Shown: positions 22,226 to 34,630, counted from the stretch's first letter. The stretch is DNA of 64,000 nucleotides from Paragonimus skrjabini miyazakii (GCA_014338405.1 JTDE01000239.1:78126-142125); one strand, 5' to 3'. Translations and numbers: made by a program. The notes: generated by a model not told the origin, from the sequence alone.

Positions 22226-23258
22226 TTCAGTCGCACTCGCTTTGCTGTGTTGCTTAGATTGGTTGATCACTCCGGAAAGTGACAAAGAAACTGTCCCGTC
22301 AATTCCATCTACATACCCCATGACTAGAACTTCTTTCCGAGTGGAACTCACATAAATCATTGATCTTATTGGGCTGTATCTTGGATACCGATAATTTGTT
22401 GGACACTTTCGTTTAAGGTGAAATGAACATAACTTACAGTTAACCACGATTCTGGTATCCCTTTGTCTTCTACCTCAGCCATTGCTTCCTCTCAACTACT
22501 CGTAATTTCTCCTCAGCTGCCGTCACATTCAACAACATTTCCAATCGCCGCACGAGGAGTGCCATCGGATTTATTCCGCCGTATTCGGCGTTCAGTTGAC
22601 ATTCATCAATTTCTTCAGATATTTTTAGTCTGTTTCAGTTTGGTGTTCTCCTTTCCGCATTCGTCTCTGCAGGCAACATCGCCACCTGAAAACTGTCCCC
22701 TTTGGGCAGTTCCCTAAAACTGTCATCCACTTCTAACATCGAAATGAGACAGGACCCAAGTTACGACTGATGGAACTAGAAAAGTGAACCAAACTTGGTG
22801 TAGCGCATTGTTCGCAGACGTTCACCGTATGTATCTGTTAGGGTGCTCTGTGAATCTACCTCGGTGTTCTTGTAAAAATCATTTATTGATGAGTGTGCCC
22901 TTGACTATCGGTAGGCTGAATGCAACCAAACATTTTTACCAGCATCCATGTCATTAAAAACAATATTTTGATTTGAGTGCGCTTAACTACTGTATGATGA
23001 ACGTTTAATGTTGACGAATGCCGCAAATAATTTTTACAAAGTAACCTCAATGAATAAGATTCGTTATGTTCATATGGCTTAAAACCAGTGATCGACAAAT
23101 CATTACGCTAATCTGAAAGCAGTCCTCGAGGTGAATGTGTGGGAATATATTGGCCTGTAGTTGTGTAGGAACTAGGGGGAAAAGTTAAGCTGAAGAATGG
23201 CCGAAGAAATACATGCCAACTGTTGAACATTATTAAAACCTAATATTGTATCATGACA
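22226..23258. other. WDR35 intron, no recognised feature
   Basis: An 82-residue frame at 22199-22447 (-) and an 84-residue frame at 22463-22717 (+) have no family signature. A good donor-like gtaagt lies on the minus strand near 22430-22440, but I see no convincing exon. Confidence 0.4.
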
Positions 23259-23662
23259 GTAGATCGGGTTTGTCTCCCGAGCTGGAGCTCTCGCGACTCA
23301 CAGAATCGGTGGCTTGAGGCGTTAGGTGAGAAGGATGGCTAACCGAGCTCAGTGGTGTGAATGTTGTCGTTGTTTGTCCGAGTTGTCTGTGAAGTGAGTG
23401 CACTTAATGAGGCGGGGCAGTGAAAGCCGTAAGGAAGCTGTCTTGCTGATGACGCCTTACTTTCACTTACAGCGCGGTTGTTTGTTTGCAAGATGTAAGC
23501 ACCTTGAGTATAGACGTAGCTATTTTAAGTAGTTGAGTCCATTCCTCTCTCCTTCTTTTTTGCTTCTCTCATCCCAGATAGGTTATTTTTCTGCGTGGTT
23601 GTGTGGCATCAGTATGAACCACTGATTTATTGCTGTCTATGAAGAAGATGATGATGATGACT
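23259..23662 (+). mobile_element. RTE-like non-LTR retrotransposon, 3' end (copy 2)
   Basis: Begins in the last coding block (VDRVCLPSW, SQNRWLEALGE), frameshifts, then reads NRAQWCECCRCLSELSVK and a stop, followed by the shared 3' UTR. It ends in gatgatgatgatga at 23648-23662. It is the most 5'-truncated copy, inserted in sense with WDR35. Confidence 0.75.
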
Positions 23663-26600
23663 AGAATCAGTGCAGGATAGAAGTGTTAGGAGAAGGGACT
23701 CTTTGAACAGTAGACAGGTTAGTATAAGTAAGTAGGAAACATAAGCAGGCTGAAGATAAATCATCTTTTAGAAAGAGTCAGATGGTTTATTTCAATCAAG
23801 CGTTCATACATTTAGGTATATGGATGCACCTTATTGTCGAGGACTATTAATCGCGTAAATGCGCGCATGTGTTTGCATACATGTCAACTCACATTCCACA
23901 CCACCCTTTACAAAACAGTGATGGGGAACACGAAACAATGCAATGAAACGAGATAAAAGGTGACTTGTCTGATTAGTTTCGAATAAAATATTAACTACTT
24001 ACCTAGTGAAGGGAATACTAGGAATTCAGACGTCTTCAAGAGGAATGCAGTGACCACCTATTCACATACTGCACCTCAGTTATTAGAATTAAGTACAAAT
24101 ATCCTAACCAACCCAACCGCATGTTTGACATATGGTGAACATGGCGAGACACATGGGGTGCTTAATATAATATCATCACCAGGACTAGCAATGAATAACT
24201 GTGAAGGTCCCAGTGGCTGGGTATTTAGGTAGAGCGATCTTCGGAGAGAAAAAGTATATCCTACTCACAAGCATGAAGGTTTACAGTGCGTTTCCCTCTG
24301 AATAAAGGACTAATTTGTTGATAGTGGAAATTTAAAACAGTTCTATTTGCTCAGTAATTTTGAACAAAATAGTATGAGGAACAGTGGTATTATTTTGCGT
24401 AGGCTTGTCGGTACCAAGTAATCAATAACATGACATACTCTGTCAACGGGCTACAACTTGGACTTGACCTCAGCCTTCACCATTATAATGCACTATCACA
24501 ACCCACGGTTCTTAAAATTTACTGAACCCATCGTGACAGACCGGTTTAAACCTGTTGTGTGTACAAAAACAAATATTTGCGAACCTTAGGCTATCGTGGA
24601 TCTTAATTGCGGTGAGTGTCATTCAGATCACGTGATTTGATGCTTTGTTGTTCGTTTCTTTGTTCATGTCCCACGGTATTGTAGATTTTGAGTTGAAATT
24701 TTCACGTGTTGTTAGTTATTTGGAACTAACGAGCCAATACAAAGTGCTAGCACCTAACAACGTCTGTCTTTCAACTATTTTGTTCGAAATAGTGGAGATA
24801 TCGATATCTTAATTCAACACAATGAAACGCGTTTGCTGGTTTTTGCTGTCTCAGTTTATAAGAGAACCTTTTCGTTTCAACAAGGTTTTGCCTCAATCCA
24901 CTTATTCTATCTATACACCTTGTAATATTTTATAGTCACATCAACCTTTCCCATTGGCCTCCATGTACCTCTGGTGTAGTATTGTTAAAAATAACTCGGC
25001 AGCATAGTTACGATGAGGGAAGGAGAGTTGCAAAATACTAGTTTGCGTGAACTGTAAAATCAGATAGTAGATTTCTAAACACCCGAATAAATTGTGCGTA
25101 ACGAAAATGTCTTCTGCCTTTAAAAAGAAATGGGGGTGAATATTTTCTAAAAAGTTGTAGGGGTTTGACTCAGCAGATTGTTATTTGAAGGCATCATGTC
25201 TGATACTTCGACGGTAATCACATTCCAGTTCTATACATAGTTCTGTCGAAAATGAAATGTAATCGACGACTGCAAAATAAGGGTGGTCTTGTAACTCTTT
25301 TGGACACTGTAGCTATGCAAATATTCCTACTACCGAATAGAGGAACAAGATTTTCAACCATAAGGTCATATGGACTAACTGATTCATGAGACCAGCTATT
25401 ACCTTGTAGAACGTAATGGGTTTTCTAACGGGTCACTAGATCGGTCATGTCATATGTAGTGAGCTAGCCGTTGTCAAAAAGTTCATACTTAGAGGAAAGC
25501 CATCAAGTTAATTAGAAACTCCGTGACAATGTTGTGTACAGTAGTCACCAGTGAGTTGTCTCAAAGTCACGGATTTATTCTTGTACTCTAATTCATTTGT
25601 GATAGGCATTCTGTCCACATTCTGTAAGAAACCCTAATTGTGTGTGTTCCAATTGAACATTCCAACTCATGGGATTTGTGTAAGTCAGTTCTGTTTCGCT
25701 TCAGAAGAGACGTGGTCTGTGTCGTCATCAGTTTGCACACTTTGATTGGGAATACAAAACTCTGTCCACATCATTACTTTCCACTAGGGCCAGGTGCATC
25801 TTCATTTAATTACATCAGGCTATGAAAACAAGGCCATAGTTTTCTGGTCGCCCACGCAGTGACCGGAAAGAACGTCGCGGAATACTAATTAGGTTTCCTC
25901 TTAGAACTGACGTTAACAAATTTTTAGCAAACAGAACTGTTTGTAATCAATTTATTTATTTGGTAGGTACGAGTTTGTAAGAGAACTGTTGACGATCAGG
26001 ACGTTATTGGTTAAACAGGAGACAACCCGATTGGGTATTTGACAAGCTCGAATTTGTTGGGGTTAGCAATTTGATTGAAGTAGGCTTTAAATAATCAGTG
26101 CTGATCTAGTCGGGTAGTAGAAATTGGAGTAAATTGTCCCTTGGTTCAGCATACTGACCGGTCATGTCATTCAGATTTGTGGGTTCAAGAACAATTCGTT
26201 CAAACACTGGGGCTGTTACGGTCTAGCAAATTCACCCTCGTCAAGTGATTCCTTGAACCTCCGCTACCTACTCAACCGGATTAGCACCGACCGTCTCACT
26301 CTCCTCCGTTTTTCTTCTAATCACAAGGAAGCCATACTTTTTTACACAGTTTTATAATCAAATAAATTCAGAAATCAGTGAAGGTTCCAGACGGCATCAG
26401 AGCCTGCGTGTATTGATAGTTGGAAGTTCACCACTGTTCATCGTAATCAGCAGTTTCAGTTTGCGACCATGTTCATAACTATGCCTTACTTTGTACTTTA
26501 CCACTTCTTTGTGGAGATGTAATTTTTGACTAGATGTTCATTCACTGTTTCAAACACACTAATGATATTTTTCCTCCTTGCGACTAGGTATGACTTTCTC

Positions 26601-26772
26601 ATTCTTCAGTATGAGTTGGGCGATTTTATTTGAAAATATGAGCCGAGACAACTGGGATATAACGTGGATAGGGAGCAGAAACTTGATACATTTTTTGCTT
26701 TCTGACAGTACCATTGATCTGGCGAGTCTGAAGAAAGATGTACCTATAGGTTTATCATAACGAAAAGTGACG
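23663..26772. other. WDR35 intron, no recognised feature
   Basis: Three kilobases without a gene or repeat that I can name. The frame 24050-24232 is unremarkable. 26559-26777 is open on both strands but shows no known motif. Confidence 0.45.
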
Positions 26773-26800
26773 AACACTAGCTCGAGTTCTCAGCACTATG
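26773..26800 (-). repeat. SINE-H relic
   Basis: The minus strand reads CTGA, GAA-like, CTCGAG, C, TAGTG: the SINE-H hammerhead with stem II deleted. Very short. Confidence 0.35.
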
Positions 26801-27599
26801 TTAATATATATCCGTAGAACAGTGTGCAGTATTTCGTGTAGTTAAATATTCTGACAACATTGGCTGTGTTTGTTAAGGTATACACCGCTGATGACATGTG
26901 TTAGTTATGACTGACCAATTCGCTGGCCTTCAGTTCTCAACCAAGACGAGTGACGCTTGCGGCTTTGTGCGCTCAAGGTCTTCCATTGTTTAACAACAGA
27001 TAATCGGGCATATGCGCATGTATTTAATGTAGATTTGAGCTTTGTCTTTCAGTCGGCAGACCTAAGCAAGTAGATTTCATGCTTGAGCTAAACGGGGCTG
27101 TTTGGCATGTCTGGCAAACAATTTTATAAGAACAGTAGTTTAAAAGTTTTTCATTTGACTTGCCCTCACACAAATGACCGAGGAAGTCGGGTATTGTTTA
27201 CACTTTGAATAGTTGACATTTCACTGTTGTATATGTTGCATTTTTTAGATAAGCCTACCTGGATAGAAGTTCTTGGAGCATGTTAGACAGAAATCTCGAT
27301 TCATCTGCAGTAACATCTCGTGAGCAGGTCTGTCCTGCGCTCACTATGTGGCGATGACACGGGTCATGCTTCATAGTTTAAACAATACAAAATGATTACA
27401 TGGTTACCTTGTCGCAGACACATTCACCTGCGAACATAGCAAATTTTTATCGACAATCTGAAAACATTTATACTGTGAAAGCAAAAAGTATTGTCTAACT
27501 CACCTGCTAGAGATAACTGGATGAACGAGGCAGTTTGATTGAAAGAGCTGACAACAATAGATATCTGTAACGAACTACTAGCAAGGATAGTAATATCTT

Positions 27600-28440
27600 T
27601 AAAAAACTGCGTTCCCTTGATCCAGTTCACCAGTAACGATAGAAGACATACGTCGCGAGATGTTAACATTTCGTTTACTCTCTTTAGTCACAAACGTAAA
27701 ACATCGGAATATATAAGACATGCGGATAGCAACAACAATAGAAACAATCAACGATTGGGTTTACACAAAACAAGGACTGTTATCATATCCAGGACAGACA
27801 AACTGCGTGAGTCAACAGTTTATACACACACAGGACCGGACGGCGAGTATTGATTAACATTGCCTCAGGCAAGCCTCAGGCAAGCCACTTCGGATTCCGA
27901 TTACGGAACAATACTTGAAACGAATTGGCAGGGTGAACGACGTGACCTGTTTCCATGATGTGTTTTGCTATAGATGAAGTCGGATTTCGTCTCATTCGCT
28001 CTGTTGCCATTGCCTGTTGCGTCATGGCGCGCACCAACCACTCAGGCATATGTTCAGTCATTGTTTGTCGTAGACACCGATCTGTTGTGCCGATATAGAC
28101 GTCACCGCAACTGCAAGTAAACTGATAGATTACATGTGAGATAGAACATTTCGGTGGGACACGATTGTGAATAAACTACGCGACACTCTTAGTTGTGAGT
28201 AGCAACCGCACTTCAACCACCGGGTATGTACGAGTTAGAGCAGATTGTAATTTTAACATCTCGCAATGTGTCTTCTATCGTTACTGATAATAATATCGTC
28301 AATATGGTGGAGATGGAAATGCAACGCTTTAAGGACAATAATGGTTGTTCACGTTTAACATCTTCCATTAAAGCTTCTCCGAGCAATACACCTAGTGGAA
28401 ACCTCAATACGATGACGCTTGTCTGAAACCGAAATTCGTA
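27600..28440. mobile_element. PLE-C composite, copy 2, with additional RT segment
   Basis: 27611-28256 is a near copy of 19663-20303, including the internal head-to-head junction. Unlike copy 1, it continues at its right end into another minus-strand PLE segment (28253-28430). That segment carries the SPLGV-like block (RFPLGVLLGEALMEDV) and, in another frame, HHIDDIIIISNDRRH, a decayed YVDD motif. The stretch 28253-28286 is the inverted partner of 27631-27666, so the same RT segment is present twice in opposite directions. Confidence 0.7.
27876..28190 (-). pseudogene. PLE-C GIY-YIG endonuclease, copy 2
   Basis: Same content as 19928-20263: Tyr/Cys block, YIG, EHMPEWLVRAMTQ, SSIAKHIMETGHVVHP, SFQVLFRNRN. 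An extra base change interrupts the frame upstream of 28061. The end is truncated at the same junction as copy 1, which shows that the truncation predates the duplication. Confidence 0.75.
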
Positions 28441-28879
28441 GGGGAAACTGAAGTGAGCGCTGAACGGTGTAGTGTAGCTGTCTAAGGACTGTTGATGGAT
28501 AACATTTACTGACCTTTGCCTTCTTAATATAGTTTTAATTGTGAACTGTGTTTTCAGTAGAAGTCAAGAGTACACTTAACCATGTGAAATAAGATGGATC
28601 TATGAACCCTTACTGTCGGACTTTTGTATTACTTGAGGTCTATGCAAAGTCAGACTTCAGCAATTAGGCTACGATTATTCTAAAGTTATTGCAAACCACT
28701 TTGTGGCGGCCAGTTATGTTGGGCTTTGCATATCGAGGACTGTTCTTCTTTGACTTACTGATAGCCAATACAAGCGTGAGAACGATAAACGAAAATTGCA
28801 AGCAAATATGGAGAATTGAGGTTGTTATTAATCAGACATCAATCAGAACTGATCGCAGCATTTACACCCACACAGACTC
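28441..28879. other. WDR35 intron, no recognised feature
   Basis: I see nothing in this stretch. Confidence 0.5.
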
Positions 28880-29065
28880 TTCAACCAGCTCATTTGGATA
28901 GAAATAATAGATTCAAATTTTGCTCTTGTTAGAACTAGTCAGTACTACGTATTTCTTTCAGGACAAACAAGTGAACTGCGATCACGTTTTAATGAGGCAA
29001 CTTTGTTGGTCACTGCTCAGTTGGTATCACATTAGGCGAGACCGAAATATCGAATACAAATTGGT
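28880..29065 (-). repeat. SINE-H copy
   Basis: The plus strand shows taatgaggcaact and cactgctcagttggtatcac (the tRNA-head side) after the ribozyme region. The hammerhead relic is given separately. Confidence 0.55.
28904..28948 (-). ncRNA. Decayed hammerhead in SINE-H with preserved stems
   Basis: Minus strand: stem I GTAGTA with TATTAT (six pairs including G-U); core CTGACTA (G8 to T); stem II GTTCT-AACA-AGAGC (five pairs with one G-U); AAA in place of GAA; stem III ATT-TG-AAT; C. The 45-nt length equals the intact copy at 12380-12424. Stem sequences differ from that copy yet still pair. The two core changes predict loss of cleavage. Confidence 0.6.
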
Positions 29066-29399
29066 CAGATTTGCAACACACCTGCGTTAACATCGATCAA
29101 TGACCTGAACCTGGTAGATATAACAGTGGACGCCGAATTCCGTTTGTCTGAACTGACCCAAACTGACCATCTTGTTATGAATTTGATCGTAACAGTCTTT
29201 TAGCAGCTAACGTATCGTTCCTAATGTACAGAGGAATTAACCAATTCTTGAAGCGTTTTTGGAGTTAATTGGAAACGATAACGATTTCTTTCTGTTGTGT
29301 AAAGTCTGGAATTGTTCTGAACGACTCATAATAAAAACTAACAGATCTTTTAAAATTGTCTGATGGTTTTCCAAATGTTTCTGTGTATGAAACCCGCAG

Positions 29400-29663
29400 T
29401 GCGATCGGATCAAGGAAGCGATTGACGTGTGTGCCGAACTAAATTATTGGCAGATGGCTTTGGATCTGGTAAACCAACAAACAGATATCACAAAAGGCAC
29501 TGGTAATGCACAAACACATCAATTTCAACTCCAGGAACAAAAAATTGATCGTCTCCTAACACAATCTGTGACACGATTATTGGAACAGGGGCGTCGTATA
29601 CAGGCAGTAGAACTCTACAAGAGGGCTGGAAAGTTGCTGGCCGCTGCCCAGCTATTGTTTCAA
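29400..29663 (+). CDS. WDR35: WDR35/IFT121 exon B
   Basis: 264 bases, 88 codons, phase 0 at both ends. Acceptor aacccgcag, donor gtaagt. It follows exon A after a 23,378-base intron and joins it cleanly. The peptide starts CDRIKEAIDVCAELNYWQMA and ends KRAGKLLAAAQLLFQ. It has two helix pairs of the TPR-like domain: the ELNYWQMALDL helix and the RIQAVELYKRAGKLLAAAQLL repeat. A polar, Gln-rich linker (around residues 33-50 of the exon) separates them. No frameshift is seen, and the residue pattern continues WDR35 without a missing block. Confidence 0.93.
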
Positions 29664-30184
29664 GTAAGTAACACGTTGAGACGCACCATGGATAACGACG
29701 TGGGTGCATACACGAAGTTGCAAACTAACATATGATTCACGTTCTTGTTGCACGTAATTAGGCGGTAAATCTCAAGTGATTCTTTCAACTGTCATTTCAG
29801 TCTTTACCAAGAACGTACCCAACAGACAGGTGGTGAACTACCTGGCTGTTATTTGTCAAAAGACTATCCTCATCAATAAAAAACATCATCGTCAGTGTCA
29901 TCAACACTGTCAACAACACTGTCATCTTCAAGAGCAGCTTCGTTAACTTACTCACCAATAATCTCTGTAGATCAATTTTTGATCAAAACAAGGCGCAACG
30001 CAGTTTGTGCTACCTTGCATTGTAACTAAACATTTCATGGGGATTCTTATCATCTTTGGATTTTGATTGAATTTAGCATTTTACTTCTGATGGAACACTT
30101 TTGTTCTCTTCTATTTGTTCCTCTTTGTTTTCCCGCCATTTTTCTTTTTGCTTTCATCATCATTCGTTGTCCCTCATTTTCCAG
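29664..30184 (+). other. WDR35 intron between exons B and C (521 bases)
   Basis: Shortest intron of the gene in this window. It ends in a long pyrimidine-rich tract (30100-30180). No insertion is recognised. Confidence 0.85.
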
Positions 30185-30331
30185 GAAGCTCAAGAGTTAT
30201 CCAGAAGTGGCAAAGCGACGTTACTGCAACTGAAAAAGATATATGTTCTCATAGGTCTACTAATTGAACAGTATTACGAACAAAACAAGCTGCAAGCTTC
30301 AACCAAAGCAAAAATGCCTAACTGTCCAGAG
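30185..30331 (+). CDS. WDR35: WDR35/IFT121 exon C
   Basis: 147 bases, 49 codons, phase 0 on both sides. Acceptor cattttccag, donor gtaagt. The peptide (EAQELSRSGKATLLQLKKIY to KMPNCPE) contains the conserved LKKIYVLIGLLIEQYYEQ helix of WDR35, which sits in the C-terminal helical-repeat domain. The Lys/Gln-rich end (NKLQASTKAKMP) is a variable linker. An upstream in-frame ATG at 30101 would extend the open frame, but that part is the intron's pyrimidine tract and not coding. Confidence 0.92.
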
Positions 30332-30436
30332 GTAAGTTGGGAGGTTAACAAGTTTATCTGACCAAGTGTGCATTAAAGGTAATTGACATTAATTCCGACA
30401 GTTGATTAATTACACACAATCCTTGTGATAACATGT

Positions 30437-31341
30437 TTCATCATTATCATAGACAGCAATACATCAGTGGTTCATACTGATGCTTAACTGCCACACAACC
30501 ATGAAGAAGAAACAAACCTTGTTTAAGAAGGGAGAAGAAAAAAGGGAGAAGATAGGGGGCCTAACCGCTGAAAATGGCTACGTCTACATTCGAACATACA
30601 ACATCAAGGCGCCTATGCCTCGAAAACAAACAACCGAGCTGTAGGTGAAAGTAAGGCGTCATCAACAAGACAGCTTCCTCACGGCTTTCACTGCCCCGCG
30701 TCATTAAGTGCACTCACTTCACAGACAACTCGGACAAACAACGACAACATTCACACCACTGAGCTCGGTTAGCCATCCTTCTCACCTAAAGTTTCAAGCC
30801 ACCGACTCTGTGAGTTGCGAGGGCTCCAGCCCGGAAGACGAACAGGTAGCCAACCCCTTCGTGAACGATTTCATTTGTCTACGCCAGGTCATCACCTGTC
30901 CACCTCGCACCTTACGCCAATCGACCGCAGCGTCGGCAAACAGTGTTCGGTGTGGCAAGCGATTAGCTGGCATCCCTAGTACATGACCTAACCACCTAAG
31001 TCTGTTCAAACGTAAGGACTGAATAAAAGAACTCGTTTGACAATCAGTGCCAAACACCCGTTTCCTAACCTCCTCGTTACTCACTCGTTGGTGCGACTCG
31101 ATACGAGCGATTGAACGCAGACATGAGTGGTCGAGTACCTGGAGGCGGTTCACGTCCTCTACCCTGAGCTGCCAGGTTATGCTGTCGTAAAACAACACAG
31201 CCCTCACTGTTGTCTGATATACACGACCCTTAAGTTTCAGAGAGATATCCTTCCGTAACCATAAGTGTCTCAGATTGGCGAACACCGCTCTGGCCATAGA
31301 AATACGCGCCTCTGTTTCATTCTCTACACCTCCGCCACCAT
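30437..31341 (-). mobile_element. RTE-like non-LTR retrotransposon, 3' end (copy 3)
   Basis: Reads on the minus strand from the post-RT region to the 3' UTR. 31297-30794 is an open frame of 167 residues with ARAVFANLRHLWLRKDISLK, GRVYQTTVRAVLFYDSITW, LQVLDHSCLRSIARI, SNEEVRKRVFGTDC, LRWLGHVLGMP and DAAVDWRKVRGGQVMTWRR. This C-terminal pattern is typical of RTE-clade LINE proteins. It is the best-preserved C-terminus in the window; a frameshift just after the MTWRR block spoils the end. The 3' tail has CAT repeats at 30437-30450. It lies antisense in a WDR35 intron. Confidence 0.82.
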
Positions 31342-34185
31342 TTGACGTGCCTTTTATTCAGCTGCTTGCGTATCAAGTCGGGTTCATATAATTCATGTAC
31401 TTGTTGTCTTTCTCTGATAACAATATCCTTTGTTCATCCATGATGGATAAGATCCCAACTATAAGATACGGTGACCCGGTCGGTCACTCATTTCAACAAC
31501 GTGACGGAATAAGCTAGATGAGAAAATAATTTATGGAACTGGGCTAAGCAGGAGAATTCAAAGTGGTTCGACTGCAGATACATCATGGAGCCTGGTCCAT
31601 TGCCATGTCTGATATCGTTTTCAGCCAAAGAGTACTCCAACCGTTCAGGTGACACCTATCCAGTTCAGTATCATCATATTTTGTGACCACTTCGTGACTT
31701 GACTACCCCGCGATGTCACCTAGTTATTGTTGGTCTCAGGAAATAATCCTTGGTATACAGAATGCTCAGCTGGCATGCGGAATACGCGACCCCAACATCA
31801 CAGATTTCGTAACGTGATTAGTTGAATAACAGATCGCGTACCTCGAGAGTTCCGAAATGTAAAACTGTCAAACGGCAACATCGTTACTCCAATTGTCCCA
31901 CTTGTTATGGGCTAACTGGCGGAAATATCAATGGCGAAGCACAGTAAACCTATTGGCATCTTTGTCATGAACAGACCATGCTTCTGAATCAGAGATAACG
32001 AAACGTACAAACACATTTTATACTTTTTCTTTCAATGGTAACTTCACGTCTTTTTCACCATAGGTGAGACGGGCTGTCAAAACTAGCAAGTGCCTTTACT
32101 AACCCTGGTGATTTTTGATCGTAGTGAGTACAAATTGACGACACACTAACATCCAAGTATGTGAAATTGTCCACAATATCAAGCGCAGTGCTTACAATAT
32201 GCATACCTAAAACGGATTAAACTGATTCATTGGCGACCGTGCCTCATTGAGTTTACGTAGTTGATTCGTACCCAGTTACCAGCGATTACATTACTGAGTC
32301 AAAATGTGTAAGTTTTGCGCCCCCGGTTCGACTTTGTAGACTATCCGGGACATCAGTTACCACATTTTAGCAAGCAACTTCCTTGATTGAATCGTCTTCA
32401 ACTGAAGCTCAGATATTCATAGGCAATTATCCCTTCACTATAGGAAAGTTTTTAACCCACATGGTTGGTTTTACTCACGCCAAATAACCTACAGCTCGGT
32501 TAATAGCTTGTAACCACACCAAATATTTGTGGTCATATATCTGATTTTTGTTACTTTGACTGAAAGGAACCTGAGGCAATTGCGAACCGTTGCAACTATC
32601 CATGAGACACAGACAGTGACCGCACATGCTCCATTTTTTGGGTCACCACAGTTATTGGCTAGATCTCAATTCTTGATACCCAAACAACTAGACAACTATC
32701 AGCCACCTAGACAACACTATTCCGCCGTATAGAATACTGGTTTACATGGATACAGCGTTCACCTTATTGACCCTACAAAAGAACAGTCTATGTTAAAATT
32801 GATATGACTTGACGAGTCAGTCATTGGTGAGCCACACTTAATGAAAACCGGGAGAATTAACAAGTGTGCAAGTACGGGTAATTGTTAATAGCGATTTTTC
32901 CTTGGGACATGCGTTGCGGTAGAGTGGTGATAATGCTTATTCTGACAATGCCATCGTATTCTCTTTTGATATAAGTATGTTCGTTTATTAGGTAGACTAC
33001 CTCATTTTTCCTCTCTTTTAATTTGATTAGTGCTTGCTTTCATTTTTGTGGTTGTGTAACAGTCAAACATCAGTGAAAACCATTGATCTGCTTTTGTCTG
33101 TGTTGAGGTGGATAATTGCTAAGAGTTCCTCACCATTCAAGCGTTTTATCGTTCGAAGTGTGCCTGCGTCCAACAAGGCTTACTTTGCCGGAAGTCATTT
33201 CTCAGAGCGGTCGGACAATCAAACTCAACTTGGTATCGGTTGCAGATGGTTTGCACATAAACGAATAAATCATGTCATAACCTGTAGAGTTGCTCAGTAT
33301 AGTTGAGACGCTTAGTACCACATAGTAGATGCTCTCAGATGCAGGCGACTGGCTAACAGTCTGTTTTTGCTGTAGGTGATCTAGCAAGCTTTACACGTAG
33401 TTGATTACCGGTTGTTGACTATTACATACGGAAGTTTGTAAGTTTCGTTTTGACTTTAGAACAACTTATGACTGGTCGGCAAGTTAGTTTATTGGTTACA
33501 TTTCACATATTTCGCGGAAGTTTCTTCAAACTAGATATAGTCTGTGCCAGCAATGAAGCGTTACCGATAATTCAAATTACAGATTGCTCACAAGTTGTTA
33601 TGAAACTGCGAACGAGTAGTGAGTCTGAAGAATATTGTTACTAATAGCATTGCTTTGAGTTGCTGACCGCTATAAAGACTCTCCGGAAAGATCGGTGAGT
33701 TTTTAAACCATTAATCCTGTTCGTTTTCGTTGATCATGATTTCATTGAAGCTTCGCTGAATAGTCTACCAAGTTGGCAAACAACGATTGGATCTTAACTA
33801 GGTAACTCTTGGTCTTCCCGTCCACCAGGAGGCGAGCGTGGACGTCGTTTTTTTTATAACAGACCCAGCTGTCTAATATACACTATGTGTCAACTTGGAG
33901 TGTGAACGTAGACCCAAGCCGTCGTCTAACATTAACGAACACATTCTATTCTGTCGTGCAACACGCATAAGGAGCTGTCTTTCTCAGTCTGTTTTTAGCA
34001 CCGTAAACGCCATGTTGTTGGTATAGTGCTCATTATGAACTGACTAATGTTTGCGAACGGATAACATATATGGAACATAAAGTTGACTTCTCACGTTTGT
34101 TTCCGTTGAATACTTTAAGCTATCGAGTATGATTCACAACTACCTTGAACACATCACATCATTCGTATTGGTGCTTCCCTCTCAG
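31342..34185. other. WDR35 intron, no recognised feature
   Basis: No gene or repeat that I can name. 33034-33306 and 33450-33644 are chance-length frames. The tract ending ttccctctcag is the acceptor of exon D. Confidence 0.5.
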
Positions 34186-34630
34186 GGAGTGTATCAGGCA
34201 AGCTCAGCCTTAGCTGGTTTGCTTCTGGAAGAAAAAGAACGCACCGACACGCGTAACGCTGCTTTCGGTATTCACGAGTCTACTAATCGAGTTCCACCGA
34301 AACTCGATGGATCGATCAACGACAACGGTCTCGCTTGGGACCAATCACTTGCGGATCGTGAGCGGAGAACGTTGATCAACATCAAAGGCCTAGAGAACGA
34401 CAATGTGGAGACGCAACCTAGACATCCGGAACGCGAACCTCCACCGCATGGAAACTGGGAGATCAGTCGTTTGATTGATCAGCCATGGAGGGGCGCTGAA
34501 GCATATCACTACTTAATGTTGGCACAACGACAACTATATGCAGGCTCTCTGGATCAGGCATTACGAACGGCGCAGCTGTTGCGAGATTATGAAGATATTC
34601 TAGAAGTACAAGTTATCTACAGTCTTATCG
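34186..34630 (+). CDS. WDR35: WDR35/IFT121 exon D with a lineage insertion
   Basis: 445 bases: 148 codons plus one base (next exon completes it). Acceptor ccctctcag, donor gtaagt. Residues 1-18 of the exon include ASSALAGLLLEEKE. Residues 101-148 give WRGAEAYHYLMLAQRQLYAG, the DQALRTAQLLRDYEDIL helix pair and VIYSLI, all WDR35 hallmarks. Between them lie about 80 polar, low-complexity-like residues rich in N, R, E and P (for example PERE-PPPHGN). As far as I remember, the vertebrate protein has only about 20 residues at this place. The insert is in frame with no splice signals inside, so it is probably translated as a flexible loop. Confidence 0.93.

Noticed and set aside
30101..30184. Upstream extension of WDR35 exon C from an in-frame ATG
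   Set aside because: The extension is the pyrimidine tract of the intron, and the conserved peptide starts exactly after the ttttccag acceptor.
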